This document shows, in pieces, positions 39,807 to 49,371 of a DNA stretch of 64,000 nucleotides. A program made the position numbers and the translations under genes. This DNA is from Stenotrophomonas terrae (GTDB taxonomy: Bacteria; Pseudomonadota; Gammaproteobacteria; Xanthomonadales; Xanthomonadaceae). The notes below the pieces were generated by a model that saw nothing but the letters and a program-made list of their open reading frames with translations, was not told the origin of the DNA and did not search any database. Where the stretch lies: positions 1 to 64,000 of the forward strand of contig NZ_LDJJ01000014.1 in assembly GCF_001431465.1 (NCBI RefSeq), read 5' to 3'. The stretch's first letter is position 1; the number at the start of each line of letters is the position of its first letter.

Positions 39807-40883
39807 ATGCGTAGACCCACCATCAAGGATGTCGCCGAGCGTGCCAAGGTCTCTTTGAAGACCGTCTCGCGGGTGATCAACAACGAGCCTTCGGTGATGC
39901 AGGCCACCCGCGCGCGCGTGCTGCGGGCGGTGGCCGAGCTGGACTACGAGCCCGATCCTTCGGCCCGCAACCTGCGCAGCAACACCACCTTCGTGATCGG
40001 GCTGGTCTACGACAACCCCAATCCGTACCACATCATCGGGGTACAGAACGGTGTGCTGTCGGCCTGCCGCGAGACCGGCTTCGGCCTGCAGATCCATCCC
40101 TGTGACTCGACCTCGCCGATGCTGGCCGAGGAGCTGGCTGACTGGGTACAGCGTTCGCGCCTGGCCGGTTTGGTGCTGACCGCGCCGATGTCCGAGCGGC
40201 CGGAACTGGTGGCCGCGCTCAATGCGCGTGGCATCAAGACCGTGCGCATCATTGCCGCCACCGAAGACCCGGGCGATGGCCCCTGCGTGTTCGTCGATGA
40301 CCGTGATGCCGCTTATGAAATCACCGAGCACCTGATCCAGCTGGGCCACCAGCGCATCGGCTTCCTGTGGGGCGGCACCTCGCACCGTTCCAGCGGCGAG
40401 CGTTATGCCGGCTACGAAGCGGCGCTGAAGGACTACGGCATCCCGCTGGACAAGCACCTGGTGATCCCCGGCGATTACACCTTTGATGATGGTTTCCGTG
40501 GTGCGCGCCGCCTGCTGGCGCTGCGCGAGCCGCCTACCGCCATCTTTGGCTCCAACGACGAAATCGCTGCCGGCGTGCTGGCGGCGGCCAATTCGGCTGG
40601 TTTGAACGTGCCGTACGACCTGTCCATTGCAGGATTCGAGGACAGCCCGTTCTCGCGCCAGTCGTGGCCGGCGCTGACCACCGCCAAGCAGGCCACCGGC
40701 GACATCGCCCGGCATGCCGCGCGCTTGCTGATCAGCCAGCTGCGCACCGATGCCTACGAAGACAGCCCGGCACAGCTGCAGAACCAGGGTTTCGTACCGC
40801 AGTTGGTGGTACGCGGCTCGACCGCGCCGCTGCGTCAGCAACCGTCGCGACCTCCTTCATCTCCCCCCGACCTCTCCGAGTAA
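39807..40883 (+). CDS. nagR: LacI-family repressor NagR
   Basis: The 358-residue regulator has the LacI helix-turn-helix at the N-terminus (TIKDVAERAKVSLKTVSRVIN), the hinge helix region (SARNLRSNTT) and a periplasmic-binding-protein-like effector domain (SNDEIAAGVL, YDLSIAGFED). By context it should bind TGACA..TGTCA operators before nagP and the two kinase genes and release them when a GlcNAc catabolite, probably GlcNAc-6-P, accumulates. ATG at 39807 has GGGAA 6 nt before it and puts the HTH at residue 4. Upstream starts (GTG 39753, ATG 39774) would add a tail that overlaps nagP. It is within the operon it controls, so it is autoregulated. Confidence 0.9.
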   Translation: MRRPTIKDVAERAKVSLKTVSRVINNEPSVMQATRARVLRAVAELDYEPDPSARNLRSNTTFVIGLVYDNPNPYHIIGVQNGVLSACRETGFGLQIHPCDSTSPMLAEELADWVQRSRLAGLVLTAPMSERPELVAALNARGIKTVRIIAATEDPGDGPCVFVDDRDAAYEITEHLIQLGHQRIGFLWGGTSHRSSGERYAGYEAALKDYGIPLDKHLVIPGDYTFDDGFRGARRLLALREPPTAIFGSNDEIAAGVLAAANSAGLNVPYDLSIAGFEDSPFSRQSWPALTTAKQATGDIARHAARLLISQLRTDAYEDSPAQLQNQGFVPQLVVRGSTAPLRQQPSRPPSSPPDLSE

Positions 40884-40889
40884 CGATCC

Positions 40890-41918
40890 ATGGCACTGCC
40901 TAGTGAAACCGAAACCCTGATGTTCAACGAGGCGGCACAAAGCGCCTCTGTCATCGCCGCCCAGTTCGCACGCAACCGCGACGTGGTCCAGGCACTGGCC
41001 GCAGACCTGCGCCAGAACCCGCCGCCCTTCGTTGTTACCTGTGCACGTGGCAGTTCCGATCACGCGGCAACCTATGCCAAGTATCTGTTCGAGACCCAGC
41101 TCGGCCTGGTGACCGCTTCGGCATCGCCGTCGGTGGGCTCGGTCTATGAAGCGCCGCTGCAGCTGCGCGGCGCGCTGTACATCGTGATCTCGCAGTCGGG
41201 CAAGAGCCCGGACCTGCTGCGCAACGCCGAGGCCGCCAAGGCCGCCGGCGCGCGCGTGGTGGCGCTGGTCAATGTGGAAGACTCGCCGCTGGCACTGCTG
41301 GCTGAAACCGTCATTCCGCTGGGTGCCGGTGCCGAGCGCAGCGTTGCGGCAACCAAGAGCTATCTCGCCTCGCTGGCAGCGATCCTGCAACTGGGCGCGT
41401 ATTGGAAGAATGATCCGGCCCTGATTGCCGCGTTGGATGCCTTGCCGGCCGCGATGAGCGAAGCCTGGGCCTGCGACTGGAGCGCGGTGACCGACGGTCT
41501 GGTCGACGCGCACAACCTGTTCGTGCTCGGCCGTGGTCCCGGCCTGGCCGCCGCGCAGGAAGCGGCATTGAAGTTCAAGGAAACCTGCGGCCTGCATGCC
41601 GAAGGCTACAGCTCGGCCGAAGTGAAGCATGGCCCGATGGCGCTGGTAGGCCGCGACTTCCCGGTGCTGGCCTTTGCTCAGCCCGATGAAACCGGCGCCG
41701 GCACCCGTGCCGTGGCCGAAGAGTTCGCCGCACGCGGCGCGCAGGTGTGGCTGACCGGTGAAGGCGGCAACCTGCCGACCGCCACCGCACCGCACCCGCT
41801 GTGCGCACCGCTGCTGACCATCCAGAGTTTCTACCGCGCGATCAACGCGCTGGCGCTGCGCCGTGGCAACAACCCGGATCTGCCGCCGCACCTCAACAAG
41901 GTGACGGAAACCGTCTGA
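40890..41918 (+). CDS. nagB: Glucosamine-6-phosphate deaminase, SIS-domain type (NagB-II)
   Basis: The 342-residue protein consists of two SIS domains, like the isomerase half of GlmS but without the glutaminase domain. It is the non-orthologous NagB-II enzyme that converts glucosamine-6-phosphate to fructose-6-phosphate and ammonia. Motifs are CARGSSDHAATYAKY (about 51-65), ISQSGKSPDLL, RGPGLAAAQEAALKFKE and EVKHGPMAL, with the catalytic Glu/Lys region at the end of the second domain. It starts 6 bp after nagR and its TGA overlaps the nagA ATG by one base. AgaS-type deaminases are the nearest alternative, but context favours NagB-II. Confidence 0.93.
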   Translation: MALPSETETLMFNEAAQSASVIAAQFARNRDVVQALAADLRQNPPPFVVTCARGSSDHAATYAKYLFETQLGLVTASASPSVGSVYEAPLQLRGALYIVISQSGKSPDLLRNAEAAKAAGARVVALVNVEDSPLALLAETVIPLGAGAERSVAATKSYLASLAAILQLGAYWKNDPALIAALDALPAAMSEAWACDWSAVTDGLVDAHNLFVLGRGPGLAAAQEAALKFKETCGLHAEGYSSAEVKHGPMALVGRDFPVLAFAQPDETGAGTRAVAEEFAARGAQVWLTGEGGNLPTATAPHPLCAPLLTIQSFYRAINALALRRGNNPDLPPHLNKVTETV

Positions 41919-43060
41919 TGAAAACCGTGCTGCGCAATGGCCGGGTACTTGCCGGCGAGAACTTCCGTGACGATGTCGCGGTACTGATCGAAGACGGCCG
42001 CATCACTGCGGTCGTCGCCAGCGACGACCCGACCGTTGCCGCGGCCGATGCGCAGGTGGACCTGGGCGGCGGCTGGCTGCTGCCCGGTTTCATCGACGCC
42101 CAGGTCAATGGCGGTGGCGGTGCGCTGTTCAACAACCAGACCGACGTCGATGCATTGCGCACGATGGTGGCTGGGCATCGCCGCTACGGCACCACCGGCA
42201 TGCTGCCGACCCTGATCAGCGACGATGCCGAGGTGATGGCGCGCGCGGTACAGGCCACGCGCGAGGCCATCGCGGCCAAGGTGCCGGGTGTGCTCGGCAT
42301 TCATTTGGAGGGCCCGTACATCGCACCGGCCCGCAAGGGCACGCACGATGCCGGCAAGTTCCGCGTGCCCGATGCCGATGAAGTGCGCATGGCCACCTCC
42401 CTGGACAACGGCGTCACCCTGATCACGCTGGCGCCCGAACGCGTGCCGCTGGCAACGATCCAGCAGATGGTGGCCAATGGCGCAATCGTTGCCGCCGGCC
42501 ATACCGCCGGCAGCTATGACGAAATCCGTGCCGGGCTGGATGCCGGCATCACCGGCTTCACCCATCTGTACAACGCCATGTCGCCGCTGCAGGGGCGTGA
42601 TCCCGGCGCGGTGGGCGCGGCCCTGGAAGACGCCGACAGCTGGTGTGGCGTGATCGTCGATGGCGTGCACGTGCACCCGGCCAGCCTGCGCGTTGCGCTG
42701 GCAGCCAAGCCGCGCGGCAAGGTGTTCCTGGTGACTGATGCGATGCCGATGGTGGGCTCGGACAACCCGGCTTTCGAGCTGTATGGCGAAGTGATCACTG
42801 CCGTTGACGGTGTGGTACGCAACGCTGCCGGTGCCTTGGCGGGTTCGGCTTTGGACATGATCACTGCCGTGCGCAATACGGTTGGGCTGCTGGGTTTGTC
42901 GCTGGCCGAAGCTTCGCGCATGGCATCGACGTATCCGGCGCAGTTCCTGGGTCTGGATGACCGCTACGGGCAGATTGCAGCCGGCTACCAGGCTGATTTT
43001 GTATTGCTGGATACCGACCTGCAGGTGCAGAGCACCTGGATTGCCGGTCAGCGCGACTGA
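41918..43060 (+). CDS. nagA: N-acetylglucosamine-6-phosphate deacetylase NagA
   Basis: NagA removes acetate from GlcNAc-6-phosphate in the cytoplasm. The 380-residue amidohydrolase has the start MKTVLRNGRVL, the metal-binding HLEGPYIAPARKGTHD (about 129 onward), zinc-ligand His residues in AAGHTAG and FTHLYNAM, and catalytic Asp274 in LVTDAMPMVG. GVHVHPA is also typical. The ATG at 41918 shares its A with the nagB-II stop. An upstream in-frame extension would overlap nagB by 117 bp and is rejected. The next gene, nagX, begins 10 bp after the stop. Confidence 0.96.
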   Translation: MKTVLRNGRVLAGENFRDDVAVLIEDGRITAVVASDDPTVAAADAQVDLGGGWLLPGFIDAQVNGGGGALFNNQTDVDALRTMVAGHRRYGTTGMLPTLISDDAEVMARAVQATREAIAAKVPGVLGIHLEGPYIAPARKGTHDAGKFRVPDADEVRMATSLDNGVTLITLAPERVPLATIQQMVANGAIVAAGHTAGSYDEIRAGLDAGITGFTHLYNAMSPLQGRDPGAVGAALEDADSWCGVIVDGVHVHPASLRVALAAKPRGKVFLVTDAMPMVGSDNPAFELYGEVITAVDGVVRNAAGALAGSALDMITAVRNTVGLLGLSLAEASRMASTYPAQFLGLDDRYGQIAAGYQADFVLLDTDLQVQSTWIAGQRD

Positions 43061-43070
43061 GTTTCAGGCA

Positions 43071-44138
43071 ATGAACAAAGCCATTCGATATGCCTCGGTG
43101 GATGCCCTGCGTGGCATCACCGTGGCCGCCATGCTGCTGGTCAACAATCCCGGCAGCTGGAGTTATGTCTTTGCGCCGCTACGGCATTCGGAATGGCATG
43201 GCTGCACGCCGACGGACCTGGTGTTCCCGTTCTTCCTGGTGATTGTCGGCGTATCCATCGCGCTGGGCGTGGTGCCGCGGGTGGAGCAGGGCGCTGATCG
43301 TGGTGCATTGACGCGTACGGTATTGATCCGCGCCGCACGCATTCTCGGTTTGGGCCTGCTGCTGCATTTCCTGGCCTGGTGGTGGCTGGAGCTGCCGCAT
43401 TACCGGCCATGGGGCGTGCTGCAACGTATCGGCCTGTGCTTTGCGTTTGCCGGTGCGGTTGCGATCTGGTTGAAGCCCAAGGCGCAGACCCTATGCCTGG
43501 GCGTGTTGTTGCTTGGCTACGCCGCATTGCTGGCGGCCGGTGGCAGCCTGGAGCCTTGGCTCAATCTGGTCAGTCGGGTGGATACGACGCTGTTTGGGTC
43601 GCTGCTATACCAGTACGACCCGGTCAGCGGGCATGGCCATGATCCTGAAGGCATGGTCTCCACGCTGGGCGCACTGGCCTCAACGCTGCTGGGTTTGCGT
43701 GCGGGCGCAATGCTGCGCCAGCGCCCATGGCGGCTGTTACCCACTGCAGCGCTGCTGTTGCTGGCCGGTGGCGTATGGGCGCAATGGCTGCCCTTGAACA
43801 AGAACCTGTGGACCCCGTCCTACGTGCTGTGGACCGGCGGCTGGGCGCTCGCAGGGTTGTGGCTGGCGCACATCCTGATCGATTGCCGGCAGTGGCCAGC
43901 CTTGGGTCGCCGCTTCGGCGTCAACGCGATCACTGCATATGCGGGCTCGTCGGCGATGGTGCTGGCGATGATGGCCACCGGCAGTTGGAACTGGCTGTGG
44001 GAACACCTGTTCAACCGCTGGCTCACCCCGCTGGGTGGCGCGCAGTTCGCCTCGCTGGCGATGGCGCTGAGCTTCCTCGCCCTATGGTGGCTGCCGATGG
44101 CGTGGATGGACCGGCGCAGGATCTATCTGAAAATCTGA
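43071..44138 (+). CDS. nagX: NagX, predicted acyltransferase-like membrane protein (DUF5009)
   Basis: The 355-residue protein has about ten membrane segments and begins RYASVDALRGITVAAMLLVN. That start is the hallmark of the NagX/DUF5009 family, related to lysosomal heparan-alpha-glucosaminide N-acetyltransferase. The conserved HSEWHGCTPTDLVFPFFLVIVGVSIAL segment carries a His that could be acyl-accepting. NagX occurs in many proteobacterial GlcNAc operons. Its role is unproven, and glucosamine acetylation or periplasmic acyl transfer has been proposed from homology. It is the last gene of the operon, followed by a perfect REP foldback. Confidence 0.88.
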   Translation: MNKAIRYASVDALRGITVAAMLLVNNPGSWSYVFAPLRHSEWHGCTPTDLVFPFFLVIVGVSIALGVVPRVEQGADRGALTRTVLIRAARILGLGLLLHFLAWWWLELPHYRPWGVLQRIGLCFAFAGAVAIWLKPKAQTLCLGVLLLGYAALLAAGGSLEPWLNLVSRVDTTLFGSLLYQYDPVSGHGHDPEGMVSTLGALASTLLGLRAGAMLRQRPWRLLPTAALLLLAGGVWAQWLPLNKNLWTPSYVLWTGGWALAGLWLAHILIDCRQWPALGRRFGVNAITAYAGSSAMVLAMMATGSWNWLWEHLFNRWLTPLGGAQFASLAMALSFLALWWLPMAWMDRRRIYLKI

Positions 44139-44146
44139 GGCTGCTG

Positions 44147-44267
44147 GTTGTAGGAGCGGCGTAAGCCGCGAAGCCGGTGATTCATCGCCAACCGCAGCAG
44201 CTGCAATTGCACAATCCAACGGTGCCTTTTGCATCGTTGGCTTCGCGGCTTACGCCGCTCCTACAAC
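44147..44267. repeat. Inverted REP pair closing the nag operon
   Basis: Two 29-nt arms (44147-44175 and 44239-44267), GTTGTAGGAGCGG..CGCGAAGCC and its exact complement, flank 63 bp. The foldback lies between convergent nagX and cca, and probably ends or stabilises both transcripts. Confidence 0.85.
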
Positions 44268-44295
44268 ATCCAAAGGCCGCGACGCCGACGGGCAA

Positions 44296-45516
44296 TCAGC
44301 GCGCTGCGCTGATCGCCTTGATGCGCGCCTTCTTCAATGCCTCGCCGATGGCGGGGCCTTGCAGGCCTTCGGTGGCGATGTCGCGTGCGTTGATCGCCAG
44401 TGCAGCGGCATGCAGGCGTTGCAGGCTTGCCCGCTGCGGGTAGTCGCTGTCCTCAAAGCCCAGCCGGCCGCGTTTGTCGCATTCGCAGACCAGCGCCATC
44501 TGCGCGATGCGTTCGGGGCGGCGGAAGCCGTCGCAGCGTTGGATCAGTTCCAGCACGGTGGCGTCGCGCAGTTCGTCGAGGCGATGCACGTTGAGGTGTT
44601 CACGGCAGACCGCCTCAGCCAGCAGCCGATGATCGACTGGAATCTTCAGGCGTTCGCACAGTTTGGCCAGCGGCTCCAGGCCGCGCTGCTCATGCATGAT
44701 GTGGCGGGGCAGTTCGTCGGCCGGCGTCAGCGCCTTGCCGAGGTCGTGGGTGAGCGCGGCGAAGCCGATCAGGTCATTGCCCGGCGCCAACTGTGCGGCC
44801 ATGTCGCTGACCATTTCCTGGTGCACGCCGGTATCCACCTCCGGGTGGAACTCGGCGCGTTGTGGCACGCCGTACAGGGCATCCACTTCCGGCAGGATCG
44901 CAGCCAGCGCGCCGGTATCGTGCAGGCAACGCAGGAAGGCTGATGGTTGCTTCATGGTCAGGCTGCGGCGCAGTTCCTGCCAGATGCGTTCCGGGACCAA
45001 GGCGTCCAGTTCGCCGCTGGCGGCCATCTGCCGCATCAATTCAGCTGTTTCCGGGGCGAGGGTGAAGCCCAAGGGTGCGAAGCGCGCCATGAAGCGCGCC
45101 GCGCGCAGCACCCGCAGGGGATCTTCGACGAAGGCCGGGCCGACATGGCGTAGCACGCGCTGTTCGATATCGCGCCCGCCGCCCCAGGGGTCCACCAGTT
45201 CGCCGGTTTCCTCGTCGCGGGCAATGGCGTTGATGGTGAAGTCGCGGCGCTGCAGGTCTTCTTCCAGCGTCACCGAAGGATCGGCATCGACAACGAAGCC
45301 GCGGTAGCCGCGGCCGGATTTTCGTTCGGTGCGTGCCAGGGCGTATTCCTCACCGCTGTCCGGGTGCAGGAATACCGGGAAATCCTTGCCTACGGCCTTG
45401 AAGCCGAGTGATTCCATTTCCGCCTGGGTGGCACCAACGACCACCCAGTCACGATCGCCGGGTTGTTGGCCGAGCAGGGAATCGCGGACAGCGCCGCCGA
45501 CGAGATAAGTCTTCAT
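44296..45516 (-). CDS. cca: CCA-adding tRNA nucleotidyltransferase
   Basis: Cca builds or repairs the 3'-CCA end of tRNAs without a template. The 406-residue class II enzyme has the nucleotidyltransferase motif [19 protein letters not shown] with metal-binding Asp21 and Asp23. It also has RRDFTINA, the nucleobase-recognition motif [16 protein letters not shown] and a C-terminal HD domain ([11 protein letters not shown]) with 2'-phosphatase activity in the E. coli protein. Length fits the E. coli type. It is convergent with nagX and separated from slt by SMAG repeats. Confidence 0.96.
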   Translation of the reverse strand: MKTYLVGGAVRDSLLGQQPGDRDWVVVGATQAEMESLGFKAVGKDFPVFLHPDSGEEYALARTERKSGRGYRGFVVDADPSVTLEEDLQRRDFTINAIARDEETGELVDPWGGGRDIEQRVLRHVGPAFVEDPLRVLRAARFMARFAPLGFTLAPETAELMRQMAASGELDALVPERIWQELRRSLTMKQPSAFLRCLHDTGALAAILPEVDALYGVPQRAEFHPEVDTGVHQEMVSDMAAQLAPGNDLIGFAALTHDLGKALTPADELPRHIMHEQRGLEPLAKLCERLKIPVDHRLLAEAVCREHLNVHRLDELRDATVLELIQRCDGFRRPERIAQMALVCECDKRGRLGFEDSDYPQRASLQRLHAAALAINARDIATEGLQGPAIGEALKKARIKAISAAR

Positions 45517-45550
45517 GCAGCCATGATAAGGCGGAAGACGTGTGCTACCT

Positions 45551-45796
45551 GTAGTGCCGAGCCATGCTCGGCAGGGGCTTTACCGGTAAGGCCTCAGCCG
45601 AGCATGGCTCGGCTCTACATCTGTTGCCGCTGGGTGTGGGAGCGGCGTAAGCCGCGAAGCTGGCAATGGATCAGAAGCAAAAAGCTTACCCCTCCCCAGC
45701 CCTCCCCTTGGCCTTTGGCCAAAGGGAGGGGGCTAATGCCGAGCATGGCTCGGCACTACATTGGTAAGGCCGCTGCCGAGCATGGCTCGGCACTAC
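45551..45796. repeat. Mixed SMAG and REP cluster between cca and slt
   Basis: A direct SMAG at 45551-45573 and an inverted variant at about 45595-45617 (with GCCGAG..CTCGGCTCTAC) are followed by a REP core at about 45634-45660. Next is a CCCTCCCC..TTTGGCCAAAGGGAGGGG palindrome at about 45691-45733, then inverted SMAGs at 45737-45759 and 45774-45796. Three repeat families sit in 250 bp. The last copy ends 10 bp from the slt stop. Confidence 0.85.
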
Positions 45797-45806
45797 GGTG
45801 CTGCGT

Positions 45807-47753
45807 TTAAGGGCTTTGTTGGCAGCTGAAGGCTTTGCGGGCGCCCTGGGTCTTGCCGATCATGCGGTCGCTCAGGGTCAGGGCGTTGCCGTTGAGGCGC
45901 CAGTCGTAGATCACGCTGAAGGCCAGTACCCGTGCCACGTACTCGCGGGTTTCCTTGTAGCTGATGGTCTCGATCCAGAAATCCGGGTCGTATTCCGGGC
46001 GCTGACTCTGCCAGCGTGCGGTCGGCGTCGGGCCGGCGTTGTAGGCGGCGATGGTGACGTAGGGCAGGCCGTTGTACTTGTCCATCAGCTGGCGCAGGTA
46101 CGCGGTGCCAATGGCGATATTGGTGTCCGAGTCGTACAGGCTGGCAGCACCGCCATAGCCGCTCAAACCAATGCTCTTGGCGACGCTGGCACCGGTGGCC
46201 GGCAATACCTGCATCAGGCCCATGGCGTTGGCCGGCGAGCGCGCGTTCGGATTGAAAATGCTCTCGGCGCGGATCTCGGCGGCAATCCAGGCCGGATCCA
46301 ATGCGTTGCGTGCGGCTTCGCGGCGGATGCTGTCGTCGTGGTGCAGGGGGAAGCGCAGGTTGTACAGGCGCATTTCCTGCGGGCCCTTCAATGCGAACAC
46401 GGCGCGATCAAACCAGCCGTTGTTGCTGGCAACTTCCACCGCCAGGCGACGCTGGCTGTCGTCGAAACGCGTCAGCGCATCGGCCCATTCGCGTGCAGCC
46501 CAACTCGGGCGCTCGATCTTGAACAGCTCGATCGCCCGCACCAGTGCCGGCTCTCTGGCAACTGCGCTTTTTGCGCTGGCGCTGTCGCCCGGATTCCACG
46601 GGCACAAGGTATAGGGCTGCTTGAGCTTGTCCGCGGCCAGGAAGCCATGGAAGGTGGGTTCGGTGGAGGCAGCGCGATACAGCGCGGTGGCCTCCGTCGG
46701 CTTGCCGGTCTTTTCCAGCAGGCGGCCCTCGAACCAGCGCCAGCGCGAATCGTTGCGCTGGCTGGCCGGCATCTTGCGGATGGCGACCAGTGCCGCCGGC
46801 CAGTCGCCGCGTGCCATCGCCTCGCGGGTGCGCCATTCGTGCAGGCGTTCGTCGTAGGCCGACTCGGGTACGGCCGCCAGCCGGCGTGCGGAATCGGGCA
46901 GGTAGGAGGCAACGGTCCACAGCGCGATTTCGTACAGCACCTGGCCTTGCTGGTCTGCGCTCAGGCCCAGGCTCTGTGCGTATTGCGGCAACTGCAGCTC
47001 GGCGGCGCCCGGGTCGGCCTTGGCCAGCTTCTGCAGGCCATCGACGGCGATGCGGCGGCTGCGGTCGTTCTTCGGCCAGTTCAGGGCGCGGGCGTCGGGT
47101 TTGTCGACAAAGGCGGCGTAATCATTGGCCTGTGCTTGTTCGGCTGCAGGCAGGCCGCGTGCGGCGGCACGCATCACCGCTGCCTGTTGCGCGTCGGCGG
47201 CCGCGTCGATGCGTTCCCAGCGCAGCGCCGGTGGCAGACCGCCACGGCTGGCGAGTACCGCGAATACCGGGTCGCAGCCATCGGGCAGCGACTTGCCGGC
47301 GCTGCGCCACAAGGCCTGTGCGTCGCTGGTCCATTGCGCGTCGGCCTTGCCGGTGGCTTGGCGGGCGTTGAGTTCGGCGCAGCGCAGGCCCGGATCATTG
47401 CTGGCCTTCCAGTTGGCCTGGAAGGTCGGCCAATCCTGGCGGCGGGCCAGCGCCGGCAACCACGCCGAGCGGAAGCTTTCAGCCACGGCTTGGCCCTGAT
47501 AGCGCTTGAGGAAATCCTGTGCCTGCGCGGTGGGCAGGGTGTCGATGTTGCGGCGCAGGGCGCTGAACTCCAACCAGCCGTACAACGGGTGGTTGCGCAG
47601 TGCGGTGGCAGCGTTGGCATCGAACTGCCCGCGCTCGGCATTGTCGATGGCCGTGCGCATCGCGGTGCGCTGCGCGTCCAGGTTCTGGGCAGGGGCGCTG
47701 GCGCTGAGCAGCGCGGCAACGGCGGCCAAGGGCAGCAGGAGGAATTTGTTCAT
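45807..47753 (-). CDS. slt: Soluble lytic murein transglycosylase Slt70
   Basis: Slt cleaves the MurNAc-GlcNAc bond of peptidoglycan in the periplasm, making 1,6-anhydro muropeptides. The 648-residue protein has a signal peptide (about 1-22) and a long alpha-superhelical U-domain (about 25-450). The C-terminal lysozyme-like domain carries RAESIFNPNARSPANAMGLMQ, with catalytic Glu497, and AYNAGPTPTARW. Length matches E. coli Slt70. ATG at 47753 has AGGAGGAA before it. It stands alone between SMAG repeats and the divergent exbD gene. GlcNAc released from muropeptides could feed the nearby nag locus, though that is only a thought. Confidence 0.95.
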   Translation of the reverse strand: MNKFLLLPLAAVAALLSASAPAQNLDAQRTAMRTAIDNAERGQFDANAATALRNHPLYGWLEFSALRRNIDTLPTAQAQDFLKRYQGQAVAESFRSAWLPALARRQDWPTFQANWKASNDPGLRCAELNARQATGKADAQWTSDAQALWRSAGKSLPDGCDPVFAVLASRGGLPPALRWERIDAAADAQQAAVMRAAARGLPAAEQAQANDYAAFVDKPDARALNWPKNDRSRRIAVDGLQKLAKADPGAAELQLPQYAQSLGLSADQQGQVLYEIALWTVASYLPDSARRLAAVPESAYDERLHEWRTREAMARGDWPAALVAIRKMPASQRNDSRWRWFEGRLLEKTGKPTEATALYRAASTEPTFHGFLAADKLKQPYTLCPWNPGDSASAKSAVAREPALVRAIELFKIERPSWAAREWADALTRFDDSQRRLAVEVASNNGWFDRAVFALKGPQEMRLYNLRFPLHHDDSIRREAARNALDPAWIAAEIRAESIFNPNARSPANAMGLMQVLPATGASVAKSIGLSGYGGAASLYDSDTNIAIGTAYLRQLMDKYNGLPYVTIAAYNAGPTPTARWQSQRPEYDPDFWIETISYKETREYVARVLAFSVIYDWRLNGNALTLSDRMIGKTQGARKAFSCQQSP

Positions 47754-47936
47754 GGCCGAAGGATAACGGCCACGGCGTCAATGGCCGAGCGACAGCCCAA
47801 CCCGCACATGAACGGGCGCGTACGCTGCGTGCGTATCAACCAAAGCTGAACGAGCCTTCATGCGCTAGCTGGCAAGCGGCCTGGGCTGGCGTAGCGTCGG
47901 CCTTGAGGCAGCCGGCCTCGCCCTGGGGGAACTGGA

Positions 47937-48347
47937 ATGGCATTCAGTGCAGCAGGCAATAGCGGACGTCCCTTGGCCGATATCAACGTCACTCCGCTGG
48001 TCGATGTGATGCTGGTGTTGTTGATCATCTTCATCGTTACCGCACCGATGGTATCGGTGCCGATCCCGGTGGATCTGCCCCAGCGCAGCGAAAAGGTCCT
48101 GCCCAGAATCGAGCCGCCACCGCCGATCGAGTTGCGGGTGGATGCGGCCGACCAGCTCTATTGGAATGGCGAAGTGCTGGCGATGGCTGACCTGCAGACG
48201 CGGTTGCAGGCACAGGCCGATCTGCATGTGGGCAACCTGCCGGAACTGCGCATTGATGCCTCGCCCGACGCGCAGTACCAGGTAATGGCCAAGGTGCTGG
48301 CAGCCGCCAATAACGCGAAGATGGAACGCATCGCCTTCATCCAGTAA
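47937..48347 (+). CDS. exbD: ExbD/TolR-family biopolymer transport protein, orphan
   Basis: The 136-residue protein has one membrane helix (about 22-40) with the conserved proton-path Asp23 in [16 protein letters not shown], then a periplasmic domain. ExbD couples the proton gradient with ExbB and TonB to power outer-membrane receptors. No exbB, tonB, tolQ or tolR lies next to it, so it must use partners encoded elsewhere. Xanthomonas has an extra ExbD2 needed for only some functions, and this could be its counterpart. ATG at 47937 has GGGGGA upstream. The many TonB receptors in the window make an extra ExbD of interest. Confidence 0.88.
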   Translation: MAFSAAGNSGRPLADINVTPLVDVMLVLLIIFIVTAPMVSVPIPVDLPQRSEKVLPRIEPPPPIELRVDAADQLYWNGEVLAMADLQTRLQAQADLHVGNLPELRIDASPDAQYQVMAKVLAAANNAKMERIAFIQ

Positions 48348-48486
48348 CGCACTGGCTGCGATGGCATCGGCCACCCGATGTGGTGGCTGATGCTGCAGCG
48401 GCGGCGTGGCTTGTCGCGGTGGCGGATCGGATGCGGAAACTGTTTCGGTGCAAGCGTTCGCGCGGTCGGCCGAATACACTAGCGGC

Positions 48487-49362
48487 ATGCAAAATTCCCG
48501 ATTCGCATCGCTGTTGCCGGTGCTGGCGGTGCTCGGCTCGGTGACCTCGTTGTCGATCGGTACCTCCTACGCCAAAAACCTGTTTCCCATCATTGGCGCG
48601 CAGGGCACCAGCGCGTTGCGCGTGGGTTTCTCGGCGCTGTTCCTGTTGCTGCTGTGGCGGCCATGGCGCTGGCATACCAGCCGTGCCGATGGCGCGGCGA
48701 TCCTGCGTTACGGCTTGACGCTGGGCCTGATGAACCTGCTGTTCTATATGGCGCTGCGCACGATCCCGTTCGGGATAGCGGTGGCCATCGAGTTCACCGG
48801 TCCGCTGGCGGTGGCGATGTTCTCCTCGCGGCGGCCGATTGATTTTGTCTGGGTGGGCTGCGCGCTGGTCGGGCTGGTGCTGTTGCTGCCACTGGATGGC
48901 GGCCAGGCGCTGGACCCGGTTGGCGTGCTGTATGCCTTGGGCGCGGCCTTCTGCTGGGCGCTGTACATCATCTTCGGCAAGCGGGCAGGGCACCTGCATG
49001 CCGGCCACAGCGTGTCATTGGGTTTGCTGGCGGCGTCGCTGGTGGTTGTGCCGGTAGGTGTGGCGCACGCTGGCATGGCACTGCTGGAGCCGAAGATCCT
49101 GCTGGCCGGGTTCGTGGTGGCGGTGGTGTCCAGCGCCATTCCGATGTCGCTGGAAATGATGGCGCTCAAGCGCCTGCCCAAGGAGACCTTCGGCATCCTG
49201 ATCAGCATGGAACCTGCGGTGGCGGCGCTGTGGGCGCTGCTGTTGCTGCACGAGCACCTGACCGGCCTGCAATGGCTGGCGATCGGTTGCACGGTGTTGG
49301 CATCGGCGGGCAGTACCTTGACCGCGCGGCGCCGGCCGCCGCCGGCAATTGCTGCAAGCTGA
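48487..49362 (+). CDS. rhtA: EamA-family exporter, RhtA-like
   Basis: The 291-residue inner-membrane protein has ten predicted helices as two EamA repeats. Its sequence resembles RhtA, the threonine/homoserine exporter: SIGTSYAKNLFPIIGAQGTSALR near the N-terminus, PFGIAVAIEFTGPLAVA in the middle and PKETFGILISMEPAVAALWALLLL in the second repeat. The substrate cannot be proved from sequence, and other amino acids or purines are possible. ATG at 48487 is chosen over a longer frame because the family begins at this point. It is convergent with the following gene, with 9 bp between stops. Confidence 0.83.
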   Translation: MQNSRFASLLPVLAVLGSVTSLSIGTSYAKNLFPIIGAQGTSALRVGFSALFLLLLWRPWRWHTSRADGAAILRYGLTLGLMNLLFYMALRTIPFGIAVAIEFTGPLAVAMFSSRRPIDFVWVGCALVGLVLLLPLDGGQALDPVGVLYALGAAFCWALYIIFGKRAGHLHAGHSVSLGLLAASLVVVPVGVAHAGMALLEPKILLAGFVVAVVSSAIPMSLEMMALKRLPKETFGILISMEPAVAALWALLLLHEHLTGLQWLAIGCTVLASAGSTLTARRRPPPAIAAS

Positions 49363-49371
49363 GCCCCGCGC

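Noticed and set aside
41801..43060. Longer nagA start inside nagB-II
   Set aside because: It would overlap nagB by 117 bp. The family starts at MKTVLRNGRVL, encoded from 41918 by an ATG overlapping the nagB stop.
43071..44138. Possible O-antigen acetyltransferase instead of NagX
   Set aside because: DALRGITVAAMLLVN and HSEWHGCTPTDLVFPFF are NagX/DUF5009 features, and it is the last gene of a nag operon.
45798..47849. Long plus-strand open frame opposite slt
   Set aside because: It is a shadow of slt. Composition is biased to Ala/Gly/Arg/Val, as expected from antisense high-GC DNA, and it reads through the SMAG repeats.
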